This document shows positions 1 to 9,411 of a DNA stretch of 64,000 bases, piece after piece. The stretch is from Xanthomonas vasicola (lineage in GTDB: Bacteria; Pseudomonadota; Gammaproteobacteria; Xanthomonadales; Xanthomonadaceae): positions 110,959 to 174,958 of the forward strand of contig NZ_JSBW02000086.1 in assembly GCF_000772705.2 (NCBI RefSeq), in the 5' to 3' direction. The position numbers and the translations under genes were made by a program. The notes under the pieces are model-generated. The model saw only the letters and a program-made list of their open reading frames with translations. It searched no databases and had not been told where the DNA came from. The first letter of the stretch is position 1, and each line of letters begins with the position of its first letter.

Positions 1-1705
1 GCAGCGCTTCCACGCCATACAACGTGTGCGGCGCGGCGCTGTGCATCTGCGGTTGGTAATGCAGTTGCAGCTGATGGCGGCCGATGGCCTGGCGCAGCTC
101 CGCTTCCAGCGCAACGCGTTCTTGCGCCATGCGGTTCATGTCGGAACTGAAGAAACGGAAACGCCCACCGCCTTCTTTCTTGGCGCGGTTCATCGCCAGA
201 TCGGCGTGGCGCAACAGGATGTTGATCTCGCGGCCATCCTCGGGAAACATCGCCACGCCGATACTGGCTGACGGATGCACGGTCATATGGCCCACCGGCA
301 GCGGGCTAGCGATGCTGACCAACAAACGCTCGGCGGCGGCACTGGCTTGCTCGGCACTGCACTGCGGCAGTGCAAGTGCGAATTCGTCGCCTGACAGGCG
401 CGCCAGCATCGCTGTGGCAGTGAGTTGGTCGTTGATGCGCAGGGCGATGTCGCGCAACAGACCGTCGCCTGCGGCATGACCCTGGCTATCGTTGATGAGT
501 TTGAAACGATCGATGTTGATGAACATCAATGCCGCCGGTTCGCCGGCGTATTCGGCCTGCGTCAGTGCTTGCTCTGCGCGCGCGCTGAACATGATGCGAT
601 TCGGCAGGCCGGTGAGCGTGTCGTAGAACGCTAATTGATGCACGCGCTGGCGGATCTGCTCGCGCTCCAGCGCCAGCGTGCACAGTTGTTGGCACCAATC
701 GGAGAGCCGCATGTGCCAGGCATCGGCACGTTGCGGCTTGCGGTAGTACAGCGCGAAGGTGCCGAGCACGCGTGCGCTGTTGGAGCGGATCGGCATACTC
801 CAGCAGGCGTGCAGGCCCCATGACAACAGCGTGTCGCGATACGGTTCGAACAATGAGTCGGTGGCGATGTCTTCCACCATCACCGCGCGACCGCGCCAGG
901 CCGCGGTGCCGCAGGCGCCCGCGGCCGGGCCGATCTTCAAGCCGTTGACCGCATCGGCGTATTCGGGCGGCAGGCTGGGCGCAGCCAGCGAATGCAGGCG
1001 GCCTTGATTGTCTGCGCTCATCACCGTGGCCAGCACGTCCGGTGCGATGCGTTCGACCTCGGTGCAAATGAGCGTCATCACCTCGATCAACGGGCGTTCC
1101 TGCACCAGAGCTTCCAGCACGCGGTGCTGCAATATCTCGTGCATCTTGGTGTCGGTGATGTCGGTCAGCACGGCCACATAATGCGAAGGAGCGTGGTTGG
1201 CGTCGTAGATCGGGTTGAAGTTCAGCGAGATCCACAGCGGGGTGCCGTCCTTGCGGTACACCAGCAGGTCGGCGCGGGTGTGCTGCAAGGCATCAGCGCT
1301 CTCGCGCACACGGGCGACTTCGCTCTGGTCGCTCTGCGCGCGGGTCAGTACGTCCGAGGGACGTAGACCGACCACTTCGGCTTCGGTGTAGCCGAACATG
1401 CGCTGGAAACCGTCGTTGGCATACAGCATGCGCGATTGCAGATCGCAGATGAGAATGGCGCTGCTGCTGCCATCCAGCGCTTCGGCCAGCAGGCGCGAAC
1501 GGCGCTGCTCAGGCTGTTCGCCGGCCTTGGCCATGCCGGCAGTGACCGGGCCGGGTCTGACCAGGTCGTGGCTTGGCGTGTTCGCATGTACCGGCTCAGC
1601 CGTCCCCTGCGTACGATCGACCGCCGCGTCCGCAGCAGCGCCCGTCGCGCTTCCCGGTGTCAGCGGAAGCGTCGGGTCGCTCGGGTGCGAGGGATGCGCG
1701 GCCAT
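1..1705 (-). CDS. PAS-GAF-GGDEF-EAL cyclic-di-GMP signalling protein, C-terminus outside the window
   Basis: The frame opens with ATG at 1703-1705, six bases after the cheB stop, and stays open to base 1, so it is partial. After a low-complexity leader of about 70 residues there is a PAS domain (reads ...GYTEAEVVGL...), a PAS-associated C-terminal segment (YRKDGTPLWISLNFNPI), a GAF domain (...GACGTAAWRGRAVMVEDIA...), a GGDEF domain and the beginning of an EAL domain (LHYQPQ). The GGDEF signature is SGDEF, preceded by RL, so the domain may still be active; later motifs such as SIGVAMFP are intact. The EAL catalytic residues lie outside the window. It is the last visible gene of the cheR-cheD-cheB operon, which suggests that c-di-GMP turnover is coupled to chemotaxis. 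The domain order is read directly; the net enzymatic direction cannot be decided. Confidence 0.85.
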   Translation of the reverse strand, partial: MAAHPSHPSDPTLPLTPGSATGAAADAAVDRTQGTAEPVHANTPSHDLVRPGPVTAGMAKAGEQPEQRRSRLLAEALDGSSSAILICDLQSRMLYANDGFQRMFGYTEAEVVGLRPSDVLTRAQSDQSEVARVRESADALQHTRADLLVYRKDGTPLWISLNFNPIYDANHAPSHYVAVLTDITDTKMHEILQHRVLEALVQERPLIEVMTLICTEVERIAPDVLATVMSADNQGRLHSLAAPSLPPEYADAVNGLKIGPAAGACGTAAWRGRAVMVEDIATDSLFEPYRDTLLSWGLHACWSMPIRSNSARVLGTFALYYRKPQRADAWHMRLSDWCQQLCTLALEREQIRQRVHQLAFYDTLTGLPNRIMFSARAEQALTQAEYAGEPAALMFINIDRFKLINDSQGHAAGDGLLRDIALRINDQLTATAMLARLSGDEFALALPQCSAEQASAAAERLLVSIASPLPVGHMTVHPSASIGVAMFPEDGREINILLRHADLAMNRAKKEGGGRFRFFSSDMNRMAQERVALEAELRQAIGRHQLQLHYQPQMHSAAPHTLYGVEAL

Positions 1706-1711
1706 GCGGGC

Positions 1712-2788
1712 TCAGCGCGCCTGCGCCGACAATGCGAGCAAGCGCTCGGCCACGCGCTCCAGCGGCACCACTTCCTGCGCAGCGCCAAGTTTGTACGCCG
1801 CGCCGGGCATGCCCCAGACCACGCTGCTGGCTTCGTCCTGCACCAGCGTCGGCGCGCCGGCCTGCAGCATTTCCAGCAGCCCGCGTGCGCCGTCGTCGCC
1901 CATGCCGGTGAGGATGGCGCCGACCGCATTCGGGCCGGCGTTTGCGGCGACAGAGCGGAACAGCACGTCCACCGCCGGCTTGTGGCGATTGACCGGCGGG
2001 CCATCGTCGATACGGCAACGCCAACGCGCACCGTCGCGAATAATGCGTAAATGTTGGCCGCCTGGCGGCAAATACGCGTGACCGGGCAGGATCGCTTCGC
2101 CGTCGGTGGCTTCGCGCACCGACATGGCGGAATGGCGGTTGAGGCGCTCTGCGAACGCGGTGCTGAAGCTGGCCGGAAGATGCTGGGTCATCACCACCGC
2201 GGGCGCATCGGCGGGCATGTGTTCGAGCACCACGCGCAGCGCTTCGGTGCCACCGGCGGAGGCGCCGATGGCGATCAAACGGTCGGTGGTACGAAAGCGC
2301 AGCGCGCTGCCGGGCACCGGCGCCGCCTGCATATCGAGCGTGACCTTGGGGGCGCTCGGGCGATTGAGTGCGCTGACCTTGGCTTTGGCGGCCATCTTGA
2401 CCTTGCTGACGATTTCTTCGGCATAGTCTTCCAGCCCGCGTGCGACATCGATCTTGGGCTTGGACACGAAATCCACTGCGCCCAGCGACAACGCCTGCAA
2501 GGTGGTGTCGGCGCCGCGCTCGGTCAGCGATGAAATCATCACCACCGGGGTTGGGCGCAGGCGCATCAGGTTTTCCAGGAACACCAGCCCGTCCATGCGC
2601 GGCATTTCCACATCCAGCGTGATCACATCCGGATTGAGGCGCTTGATCTTTTCGCGCGCCAGCAAAGGGTCGGCGGCGGAGCCGACCACTTCGATGCCGG
2701 CATCGCGCGAGAGGATTTCGGTGAGCATCTGACGCACGACCGCCGAATCGTCGACGATCAACACACGCACAGGGGTTTCCAGCGTCAT
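1712..2788 (-). CDS. cheB: CheB chemoreceptor methylesterase/glutamine deamidase
   Basis: A 358-residue protein that removes methyl groups from MCP glutamates and deamidates receptor glutamines in the cytoplasm. An N-terminal receiver domain (D13/D14, phosphoacceptor D59 in TLDVEMP, lysine in VSKPK) is joined by a linker to the esterase domain with S177 in [10 protein letters not shown]203 in TQHLPASF and D299 in TGMGDDG, the family catalytic triad. The start was set at the ATG that overlaps the cheD stop as ATGA (2785-2788) because the receiver domain begins right after it; a longer frame upstream is only the shadow of cheD. It is translationally coupled to cheD. Confidence 0.97.
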   Translation of the reverse strand: MTLETPVRVLIVDDSAVVRQMLTEILSRDAGIEVVGSAADPLLAREKIKRLNPDVITLDVEMPRMDGLVFLENLMRLRPTPVVMISSLTERGADTTLQALSLGAVDFVSKPKIDVARGLEDYAEEIVSKVKMAAKAKVSALNRPSAPKVTLDMQAAPVPGSALRFRTTDRLIAIGASAGGTEALRVVLEHMPADAPAVVMTQHLPASFSTAFAERLNRHSAMSVREATDGEAILPGHAYLPPGGQHLRIIRDGARWRCRIDDGPPVNRHKPAVDVLFRSVAANAGPNAVGAILTGMGDDGARGLLEMLQAGAPTLVQDEASSVVWGMPGAAYKLGAAQEVVPLERVAERLLALSAQAR

Positions 2789-3381
2789 TCGAACAACTCC
2801 ACTCCACCGGTGACCGGTGCTTTGGACAGACGGGCGCGCACGGCCGATTCGGTAGCGGCAACTTCGGCTTCGTGTGCATGCGGCAGACGCTGCACGACGA
2901 CGCGGCCGGTAGTCGCGAAGAACCACACCTTGCGCGGATGGATGCCGCACAGATCTTCGGCAATGATGGGAATGTGTTCGGCCTGCAGGTACTGGCGCAC
3001 GAACTCTGCGTTGCGGGTGCCAACCGGGTTGCTGGTGAAGCCCTTGAGCACGTTGGCGCCACCGAAAACCTTGGCTTCGATGCGTTTACGATGCGCGCCG
3101 CGCTTGAGCATGTCGTTGATCAGCAACTCCATCGCGTAACTGCCGTAACGCGCGGGTGCGCCATCGCCGATCTGGCCTTCTGGCAACAAGAAATGGTTCA
3201 TGCCGCCGATCTTCAGCACCGGATCGCGCAGGCAGGCTGCGACGCAAGATCCCAGGGTGGTTGTCAACGCGGTGTCGTCGTCCACCACCAGATACTGCGT
3301 GGGCAGCAGTTTGGCGGCAATGGTCTGGAACCGCGAATCGCGGTAACGCATGACATCGTCGACTTGCACGGCCGTACTCAT
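2785..3381 (-). CDS. cheD: CheD chemoreceptor glutamine deamidase
   Basis: A 198-residue protein of normal length for CheD, which deamidates specific glutamines on MCPs and in some bacteria links to CheY phosphatases. The catalytic cysteine is C46 in [10 protein letters not shown] and the histidine H63 in GGMNHFLLP; the FGGANVL and [10 protein letters not shown] blocks are also typical. The gene overlaps cheR by ATGA at 3378-3381 and cheB by ATGA at 2785-2788, so cheR, cheD and cheB form a tightly coupled set. Confidence 0.96.
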   Translation of the reverse strand: MSTAVQVDDVMRYRDSRFQTIAAKLLPTQYLVVDDDTALTTTLGSCVAACLRDPVLKIGGMNHFLLPEGQIGDGAPARYGSYAMELLINDMLKRGAHRKRIEAKVFGGANVLKGFTSNPVGTRNAEFVRQYLQAEHIPIIAEDLCGIHPRKVWFFATTGRVVVQRLPHAHEAEVAATESAVRARLSKAPVTGGVELFE

Positions 3382-4244
3382 GCAGAGGCTCCTGCGCGCG
3401 GAGCGCGCCGATACAGCGTGCGCCCGCACGGCTGGATCAGATCGGCCGCGTGCAGGTAATTCTCCGAGTGCCCGGTGTAGAGCAAGCCATCGTCGCCCAT
3501 GTGGCTGACCAGGCGCGACAGGATGCCGCGCTGGGTAGGCTTGTCGAAATAGATCATCACGTTGCGGCAGAACAGCGCGGCGTACGGGCCGCCAACGTCG
3601 TAACGCGGTGCCAGCAGATTCAACTGGCGGTATTCGATGAGCTGGCGCAGCGCGGGAATGACCCGGCATTTGCCTTCGTTGGGGCCGCTGCCGCGCTGGA
3701 AGTATTTGCGCTTGATCGATGCATCCAGCGAGGCGACACGGTCGATGGCGTAGACGCCGCGCGACGCGGTTTCCAACACCTGAGTATCGACGTCGGTGGC
3801 GACGATGCTGACCGGAGGGGTCAGGGTGCCGAACGCTTCGCAAGCGGTGATGGCGATGGAGTAGGGCTCCTCGCCGGTGGACGCGGCGCATGACCAGATC
3901 TTCAGTGGCGCCTGCGAGGCGCGCTTTTGCAGTTCTTCGCGCAGTTTGTCGAAATGGTGCGGCTCGCGGAAGAACGAGGTCAGGTTGGTGGTCAGCGCAT
4001 TGGTGAACGCCTGCCATTCTTCTTCGTCGTTGCCGGCCTCGAGCTGATCGAGGTATTCGCGGAATGAGCGCAGGCCGAGCACGCGCAGACGACGCGATAG
4101 GCGGCCATACACCATGTCGCGCTTGGCTGGAGCCAGCGCAATGCCGACACGCTGGTAGATCAGGTCGCAGACGCGTTTGAAGTCGCGGTCGCCGAAATCA
4201 AATTCGCGTGTGTCTGAAGCGGAAGTCGTAGTCGTCATATCCAT
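3378..4244 (-). CDS. cheR: CheR chemoreceptor methyltransferase
   Basis: A 288-residue SAM-dependent methyltransferase that methylates MCP glutamates. The N-terminal all-alpha domain ([14 protein letters not shown]..., [13 protein letters not shown]) is followed by the SAM-binding core ([16 protein letters not shown]) and the FCRNVMIYF motif. It is the first gene of cheR-cheD-cheB-GGDEF/EAL. A sigma-28 box lies 23-49 bases upstream of the start. Two in-frame ATGs (4244 and 4238) are possible starts; neither has a strong ribosome-binding site. Many MCPs in this window carry the C-terminal pentapeptide that CheR uses as a tether. Confidence 0.96.
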   Translation of the reverse strand: MDMTTTTSASDTREFDFGDRDFKRVCDLIYQRVGIALAPAKRDMVYGRLSRRLRVLGLRSFREYLDQLEAGNDEEEWQAFTNALTTNLTSFFREPHHFDKLREELQKRASQAPLKIWSCAASTGEEPYSIAITACEAFGTLTPPVSIVATDVDTQVLETASRGVYAIDRVASLDASIKRKYFQRGSGPNEGKCRVIPALRQLIEYRQLNLLAPRYDVGGPYAALFCRNVMIYFDKPTQRGILSRLVSHMGDDGLLYTGHSENYLHAADLIQPCGRTLYRRAPRAGASA

Positions 4245-4266
4245 ACGCGTCGTGAGCTATAACTGG

Positions 4267-4293
4267 ATATCGGCCAAGTAGCGGCGCAACTGA
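4267..4293 (-). promoter_or_regulatory. FliA (sigma-28) promoter of cheR operon
   Basis: On the minus strand TCAGT-N14-GCCGATAT, close to the sigma-28 consensus (TAAAG-N14/15-GCCGATAA). Its -10 end is 22 bases from the cheR ATG, leaving a very short leader. Confidence 0.7.
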
Positions 4294-4446
4294 AGCACCA
4301 ATGCGTGGATTGCACGCGGTTGGGTTCGGTCGGCCGTACGGTGGGGTATAGCGGGCGTCTGCTGCCGCTAAGCGCCCAAGGCCGCCCATCAGGCATTCCG
4401 TCGCAACGGGCGCGCGGTGACCAACGCAGATTGCAGTGCCCAGATG

Positions 4447-4477
4447 CACAACGCCCCGGCAGTGCCGGGGCGTTGTG
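4447..4477 (-). terminator. Hairpin after the first MCP gene
   Basis: A perfect 14-bp stem (4447-4460 with 4464-4477) and a 3-base loop lie just past the MCP stop at 4492. There is no T run on either strand, so intrinsic termination is likely but not certain. Confidence 0.55.
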
Positions 4478-4491
4478 GTGACAGCGGTGAA

Positions 4492-6873
4492 TCAGAACTC
4501 TTGCCAGTTACCGTCGGCCAACGCGGCCTGGGATATGGCAGGCCGCGATGCGGTTGCCGCTGCCCGCGCTACCGGCTTGGCGGCGCCTTTCACTGCAACC
4601 TGGCGTGAGGCGATCGGCCGCACGCGTGCGGTCTGCGCAACTGGCGCAGCCGATTCGTCCAGCTTGAACACCGACACCGCTTCGGCCAGGTGACCGGCCT
4701 GCTCTTCCATCGAGCGGGCGGCGGCGGTGGCTTCTTCCACCAGCGCTGCGTTCTGCTGGGTGGTTTCGTCCATCTGGGTGATGGTCTGGTTGACCTGCTC
4801 GATCCCGGACGACTGCTCCTGCGAAGCAGCAGAAATCTCACCCATGATGTCGGTCACGCGCTGCACGCTGGCCACGATCTCGGCCATGGTGGCGCCGGCC
4901 TTGCGGACCAGTGCCGAGCCTTCGGCGACCTTGTGCACGGAATCGTCGATCAAACCCTTTATCTCCTTCGCCGCACCGGCCGAACGCTGCGCCAGCGTGC
5001 GCACTTCGGATGCGACCACGGCAAAGCCGCGACCCTGTTCGCCGGCACGTGCCGCTTCCACTGCGGCATTCAACGCCAGGATATTGGTCTGGAACGCGAT
5101 GCCATCGATGACGCTGATGATGTCGGCGATCTTCTTGGACGAGGCTTCGATGCCGGACATGGTGGTAACCACCTGCGACACCACCTCACCGCCTTGCGAG
5201 GCCACGCCGGTGGCGCCGATTGCCAGCTGGTTGGCCTGACGGGCGTTCTCGGCATTCTGCTTGACCGTGGAGGTGAGCTCCTCCATCGAGGCAGCGGTTT
5301 CTTCCAGGTTGGCGGCCTGCTGTTCGGTGCGGTGCGACAGGTCGCTGTTGCCCGAAGCGATTTCGCCAGCAGCCGAGTTGATCGCACTGGAAGACACTTT
5401 GATGCGGCCAACGATGTCAGCCAGTTGCTCTGCGGTGGCATTGGCATCGTCACGCATCTGCGCGAACACGCCGCTGAATTCTCCATGCATGCGCACGGTC
5501 AGGTCGCCACGCGACAGCGCGGACAACAGGGCAGAGATCTGCTCCAGGCTGCCGGCATTGGCATCCAGCAAGCCATTGAGCTGCTGCGCCAACTGCAGGA
5601 AGAAACCCTGCTTGCCGTCGGTTTCCACGCGGCCGCCCATGTCGCCAGCAGCGGCAGCACGCACGATACGCGCAACTTCTTCTTCGACCTGGACTTCAAT
5701 GGTGCGGTCGCGCCATTCGCAGACTTCGCCGCTGGTCTCGCCCTGTTCGTTCTTGATGGCGGTGACCGTCTGCGCCAGCACCACTTCGCCGAAGCGCTCT
5801 TCGAAGCTGGTGACGCCATCGCGTTCCAACGCGGCAATGGCCTTGCGCACGGTCGCTTCCGACAGACCCAGGTAGCTGATGTGCTGGCCGATGACCTTGC
5901 TCGCGTCGAACTCGGGCGATGCCAGGCGGATGCTGCTTTCGTACTGCGCCACGATCTTCCTGAAGGCGTCGTTGGCGTAGATCATGACCCGCTCTGGATC
6001 GGTGATGAAGGTGCCGGTCGAGGACTTGTCCAGCGCAGTGCGAATACGCAGGTTTTCGTCGGCGATCCTCTGATCGCGTTCGATACGCTCTTTCAGGTCG
6101 CGCTGCATGCGCTGCATGGAGCGCATCAACTCGCCCACTTCGTCCTGGCCCTGCACGTTGATCTGGCCGTCCAGCTTGCCGCCGGCGATTTCGGTGGCGG
6201 TGGTGACCGCGCCGCGCATGCTCTTGACGATGGAACGGGCGAACAGGAACGCCAGGCCCAGGCCGCCGGCAATGCCGATCAGCAGCACCATCACGGTCAG
6301 CGAGACGGAGGTGGCATGGACCTTTTCAGCCTTGGTCTTGGCAGCCTGCGCCAGCATGTTGTCTTCGGTGATCAACGCAGCCAGCGAATCCTTGGCCTTG
6401 TTGTGCAGGGTGCGGGTTTCGCCGACGAAGGTATCGACGGCATCGTCGGGCAGATTGAGTTCGATCATTTCATCGACGCTGGCGTAGGAGGCCGAGGCCT
6501 TCTTCCAGTCGGCCACGAATACATCGAACAGCTTCTTCTGTTGCGGGCTCTCGATCAGGCGCGGGTAGCCCTTGATGGTGGCTTCGATCTCACCATTGAG
6601 TTTCTTGGAGCGAACCTTTGCTTCCTGCTTGACCGAATCGCTGGCGCGCACCAGGTTCTGGTAAGCCGCATTGCGGTATTCGCCGAGCATGCCGCGCAGA
6701 TCGCCTGCTTCGCGCACGCTGGACATGGTATTGCCGGCCAGATCGCGGGTGACGTTGTTGAGCGACGCCAGACCCGAATAGGCGATGATGCCTTGAACAA
6801 GCATCATCAGCAGCACGATGCCGAACGCCAGCATCAGCTTGGGCATCAATTTCAGACTGTTGATCCATTGCAT
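4492..6873 (-). CDS. Methyl-accepting chemotaxis protein with 4HB sensor and PAS domain, NWQEF tail
   Basis: A 793-residue transmembrane chemoreceptor. TM1 is at about residues 11-31, a periplasmic four-helix-bundle-like sensor follows, then TM2 (about 190-212), HAMP, a PAS-like module ([15 protein letters not shown]...), a second HAMP-like repeat and the coiled-coil signalling domain whose hairpin tip ([20 protein letters not shown]...) lies at 588-625. The C-terminus NWQEF resembles the NWETF pentapeptide that recruits CheR and CheB. The start MQWINSLKL was chosen because a GGGGGAA ribosome-binding site precedes it and the hydrophobic segment follows. The gene lies downstream of the small periplasmic protein gene at 6958-7341 with a hairpin between them. 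Confidence 0.93.
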   Translation of the reverse strand: MQWINSLKLMPKLMLAFGIVLLMMLVQGIIAYSGLASLNNVTRDLAGNTMSSVREAGDLRGMLGEYRNAAYQNLVRASDSVKQEAKVRSKKLNGEIEATIKGYPRLIESPQQKKLFDVFVADWKKASASYASVDEMIELNLPDDAVDTFVGETRTLHNKAKDSLAALITEDNMLAQAAKTKAEKVHATSVSLTVMVLLIGIAGGLGLAFLFARSIVKSMRGAVTTATEIAGGKLDGQINVQGQDEVGELMRSMQRMQRDLKERIERDQRIADENLRIRTALDKSSTGTFITDPERVMIYANDAFRKIVAQYESSIRLASPEFDASKVIGQHISYLGLSEATVRKAIAALERDGVTSFEERFGEVVLAQTVTAIKNEQGETSGEVCEWRDRTIEVQVEEEVARIVRAAAAGDMGGRVETDGKQGFFLQLAQQLNGLLDANAGSLEQISALLSALSRGDLTVRMHGEFSGVFAQMRDDANATAEQLADIVGRIKVSSSAINSAAGEIASGNSDLSHRTEQQAANLEETAASMEELTSTVKQNAENARQANQLAIGATGVASQGGEVVSQVVTTMSGIEASSKKIADIISVIDGIAFQTNILALNAAVEAARAGEQGRGFAVVASEVRTLAQRSAGAAKEIKGLIDDSVHKVAEGSALVRKAGATMAEIVASVQRVTDIMGEISAASQEQSSGIEQVNQTITQMDETTQQNAALVEEATAAARSMEEQAGHLAEAVSVFKLDESAAPVAQTARVRPIASRQVAVKGAAKPVARAAATASRPAISQAALADGNWQEF

Positions 6874-6916
6874 TGATACGATTCCCCCGTGGAAGTCAGT
6901 TCGCATAGCCACAACA

Positions 6917-6950
6917 GCACATCGCCACGCGCGAGGGCGTGGCGATGTGC
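6917..6950 (-). terminator. Hairpin between small periplasmic gene and MCP
   Basis: A perfect 14-bp stem (6917-6930 with 6937-6950) and a 6-base loop sit between the stop at 6958 and the MCP start at 6873. With no T run it may be a partial terminator or an mRNA-stability element that lets some transcripts continue into the MCP gene, for which no other promoter is evident. Confidence 0.5.
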
Positions 6951-6957
6951 GAGGCGA

Positions 6958-7341
6958 TTACTTGATGGTGGCGAGCTTCAGGCTGGCCGGGGAGCTGACT
7001 TCGATTTCGGCACGCGAACTGTCGCGCTGGATCTTGCCGAGGACGCAGACGTCCTTACCTTCAAGCGTTTCCGGGGCAAAGCTGAACTTGCCGCGGTTAG
7101 CGCCGTCGATGCGTGCGGAGAAGGTGTGGCGCGGGAACATGCCGCCCATGTACAGGAAGGTGGGCTCGCCTTCCGAGCTCTGCGCGTACTTGGCCTTTTC
7201 GACCTTGCCGCACACCATGCCGTCCTTGCCGACGAAGCGGGTGGCCATCTCCGGCGGAATCATTTCCTGCGACTGAGCCGACAGCGTGGGCGCAACGATC
7301 ACGAGAGCAGCAACGGGGAGGAGCGAGAGCAGAAACTTCAT
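6958..7341 (-). CDS. Small secreted protein, possibly OB-fold, in the chemotaxis regulon
   Basis: A 127-residue protein with a clear signal peptide (MKFLLSLLPVAALVIVAPTLSAQ) and a mature part of about 105 residues. The block GMVCGKVEKAKYAQ...PTFLYMGGMFPRHTF and later DVCVLGKIQ look like the small secreted OB-fold-like proteins often annotated as DNA-binding; the family assignment is from memory of the pattern, not a search. A sigma-28 box (TCAAG-N14-GCCGATAG) lies about 65 bases upstream, and an MCP gene follows in the same direction. Function is unknown; export to the periplasm next to a chemoreceptor makes a receptor-accessory role possible. Confidence 0.75.
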   Translation of the reverse strand: MKFLLSLLPVAALVIVAPTLSAQSQEMIPPEMATRFVGKDGMVCGKVEKAKYAQSSEGEPTFLYMGGMFPRHTFSARIDGANRGKFSFAPETLEGKDVCVLGKIQRDSSRAEIEVSSPASLKLATIK

Positions 7342-7404
7342 AGGGATTCTCCAGAGTCAAAAGTCGAACGGTGACCCGTTGTGTGGACGCGGGCTTCCAT
7401 TCAG

Positions 7405-7431
7405 CTATCGGCTAACCGCCGTTCAACTTGA
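7405..7431 (-). promoter_or_regulatory. FliA promoter of the secreted-protein/MCP unit
   Basis: On the minus strand TCAAG-N14-GCCGATAG, 64 bases upstream of the ATG at 7341. Confidence 0.7.
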
Positions 7432-7541
7432 ATCCGGTAAACGTGATTTATATCTCACTTCAAGAGAGCGGTGCGTCGCGTGTAGGGAGGCTCCTGACAC
7501 GCGATGGTTGTAGATACGCTCGCGGTGAACGCAGTACGGCC

Positions 7542-7624
7542 GTCGGAGTGGCGCAGTGGGTGGCCGGTAGCGCCATGTACGCGTCGTACATGACGGTTCC
7601 CGCCCACCGCCACACCTCTCCGAC
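7542..7624. repeat. Long imperfect inverted repeat downstream of cheW
   Basis: Two arms of about 40 bases are mutually inverted with several mismatches: outer GTCGGAG with CTCCGAC, inner CATGTACG with CGTACATG, loop CGT. The element lies 30 bases past the cheW stop in the otherwise empty 7342-7654 gap (which also holds the FliA box at 7405-7431). It could be a terminator, a small mobile palindromic element or an RNA-stabilising hairpin. Confidence 0.6.
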
Positions 7625-7654
7625 GACCGCAGGCGAGGCGAACCAACCGCTTGA

Positions 7655-8137
7655 TCAGGCGGCTTCTTCGACCAGTTGCTGACCCAGCTCGGTGCTGTCC
7701 AGCAGGGTTTCGATATCCAGCAGGATCAACATGCGATCGTCCTGGGTGCCGATGCCGGAGATGAAGCGCGTGTCGACCGCGGCGCCAAATTCGGGCGTGG
7801 GGCGGATCTGGTCGTCGTTAAGCGGAATCACGTCGGAAACGCTGTCCACGACGATGCCGACCACGCGGTCTTCGACGTTGAGCACGATCATCACGGTGAA
7901 GGCGTCGTAGCGCGCTTCTTTCAGGCGCAGCTTCAGACGCAGGTCGATCACCGGCACGATGGTGCCGCGCAGGTTGATCACACCCTTGATGTAGTCGGGC
8001 GCGTCGGGCAGACGGGTGACAGAATCGTAGCCGCGGATTTCCTGCACTTTCAGGATATCCACGCCGTAGTGTTCTTCGCCCAAAGCGAAGCTGAGGAATT
8101 CACCACCGGTGCCGGTGGCAGTGCTTTTGTCGTTCAT
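7655..8137 (-). CDS. cheW: CheW chemotaxis coupling protein
   Basis: A 160-residue single-domain CheW that bridges MCP signalling tips and the CheA kinase at the inner face of the membrane. It contains the typical blocks GEEHYGVDILKVQEIRGY, GVINLRGTIVPVIDLRLKL and the D-S-V-S-D-V segment. It lies 132 bases after ycgR in the same direction; the only convincing promoter nearby is the FliA box at 9114-9139, so the two genes may share a transcript. Confidence 0.97.
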   Translation of the reverse strand: MNDKSTATGTGGEFLSFALGEEHYGVDILKVQEIRGYDSVTRLPDAPDYIKGVINLRGTIVPVIDLRLKLRLKEARYDAFTVMIVLNVEDRVVGIVVDSVSDVIPLNDDQIRPTPEFGAAVDTRFISGIGTQDDRMLILLDIETLLDSTELGQQLVEEAA

Positions 8138-8269
8138 GGAAACTCCGGGCGTTGCGGCTAAGTGTCAGGTTGCGGCAGGACTGCGGCAGATACGGATGAG
8201 GGATGCCCTAGCAACATCGGCGGGGTGGGCGGCATCTTTAGGTGCCGGCCCCGCGCGGTGCGGGCAGGT

Positions 8270-9055
8270 TCAGAACATGCCGCTCTTGCGCGCGTTGCGC
8301 TGGCGGTCGACGCGGAAGATGTAGCGCTGGATGGTTTCGTCGGCGCCGCGCGGCAGTTCGCTGAACTGCATGCCGACACGTAAGCCTTCGCTGCCGTTTA
8401 GCAGCGTCTGCTTGTACTGGCTGCACACGGTGAGCGGCAGCGTAATAGGGGCAGCGTCGGGCAGCTGCAGGATGCAGTTGCGGTAGGTGCGTTGCGGTTC
8501 GAGCAAGGGCATGCCATCGGTGAGCGACACCGCCAGGCCGCCGCTGCTGATGTCGATCACGCGCAGCTGCAGGTTGAGTGCGTCGCCCTGTGCGGCCTCT
8601 TGGCGAATCGTGCAGATGGGGGAGTCGGTGATCGGCGCTTCCAGCCGGTACGATTCGCGCCGCTGCATGTGGTACATCCCGTCGGGCAGGTCGGCGCGGA
8701 AAGCGACGTGAATGCCGCGCTCGATACGCTCGGCCTTTTCCAGGCGAAAACGGATATTGACCCGTTCCAGTTGGGCGTAACACAGCAGGTATTTGGCACC
8801 CTCGATGGCGCGGTTGGAGGCATCGTTGTGGCTGCCGTCCAGGATCACGCAATCGTCGTCTTCGTCCAATTCCAGCACGGCGGTGGGCACGGCCATGTCG
8901 CGGCCGGCCACGTGCATGGTCACGATGGCGCGTTGGTCGAGCAGCTGGCGCAGTAATCCACGGATCTGCCGCTTGTTACGCAGCAGATAGCGCTCGTCAC
9001 CTTCGGCGAGGTGATCGGCGTCGTGGTCCAGCTCTGGGGTATCGCCTTGGGACAT
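8270..9055 (-). CDS. ycgR: YcgR-type flagellar brake, c-di-GMP-binding PilZ protein
   Basis: A 261-residue protein with an N-terminal YcgR domain (about 1-120) and a C-terminal PilZ domain. The c-di-GMP-binding residues RRESYR and DISSGG are present with normal spacing. In enterobacteria YcgR bound to c-di-GMP slows the flagellar motor at the stator/switch interface; here it sits with cheW in the chemotaxis block. The start is taken as the ATG at 9055 (MSQGD...); a GTG four codons upstream (9067) is possible and neither has a strong ribosome-binding site. A FliA box and a leader hairpin lie upstream. Confidence 0.93.
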   Translation of the reverse strand: MSQGDTPELDHDADHLAEGDERYLLRNKRQIRGLLRQLLDQRAIVTMHVAGRDMAVPTAVLELDEDDDCVILDGSHNDASNRAIEGAKYLLCYAQLERVNIRFRLEKAERIERGIHVAFRADLPDGMYHMQRRESYRLEAPITDSPICTIRQEAAQGDALNLQLRVIDISSGGLAVSLTDGMPLLEPQRTYRNCILQLPDAAPITLPLTVCSQYKQTLLNGSEGLRVGMQFSELPRGADETIQRYIFRVDRQRNARKSGMF

Positions 9056-9081
9056 GGGCACAAGCACAGTAGCAACGGGAA

Positions 9082-9107
9082 GACGCCTGGCGGGTTGTCC
9101 AGGCGTC
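9082..9107 (-). promoter_or_regulatory. Hairpin at the 5' end of the ycgR leader
   Basis: A perfect 9-bp stem (9082-9090 with 9099-9107) with an 8-base loop sits immediately downstream of the FliA -10 box, so it would form at the extreme 5' end of the ycgR mRNA. Confidence 0.5.
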
Positions 9108-9113
9108 GCCTTG

Positions 9114-9139
9114 ATATCGGCGGCAAAGCCAATTCTTTA
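9114..9139 (-). promoter_or_regulatory. FliA promoter of ycgR(-cheW)
   Basis: On the minus strand TAAAG-N13-GCCGATAT, the closest match to the classical sigma-28 consensus in the window; 59 bases upstream of the ycgR ATG. The rest of the 9140-9411 gap shows no gene. Confidence 0.75.
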
Positions 9140-9411
9140 AGAGTGGCTGACGAAACGTGTACGCCTATCGCTGGCAAGGACTAGTCGCGATGGTCTGGGT
9201 GCAGCCTTTCAACAAGCAACCAGCAGGCCACGGGGCGCGGTGCTCGTTCTTCAGTAAAACCACCATCGAACTGTTTGGTGCGGTGTTTTTGCCGATTAAA
9301 GAACCAACGGCGGCATGGACCACAGGGACGCCTTCGTGGCGTGACCCACAGAGTCGAGGGCACCGCACATTCGACGCTGTGATTTCGGTGTAATGAATCG
9401 CCGTTTCCGCC

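Noticed and set aside
486..1235. 249-codon minus-strand frame
   Set aside because: It is an out-of-frame shadow of the PAS-GAF-GGDEF-EAL gene, whose true frame runs off the window edge.
1596..3062. 488-codon minus-strand frame overlapping cheB and cheD
   Set aside because: The cheB and cheD frames carry catalytic residues and ATGA-coupled starts; this frame is Arg-rich without domains.
4690..6876. Long plus-strand open frame opposite the first MCP, with similar frames opposite other MCPs (for example 15312-17279, 22211-24034)
   Set aside because: These are antisense shadows of high-GC coding sequence; they are His/Gly/Arg-rich, recur with each MCP copy and have no ribosome-binding sites.
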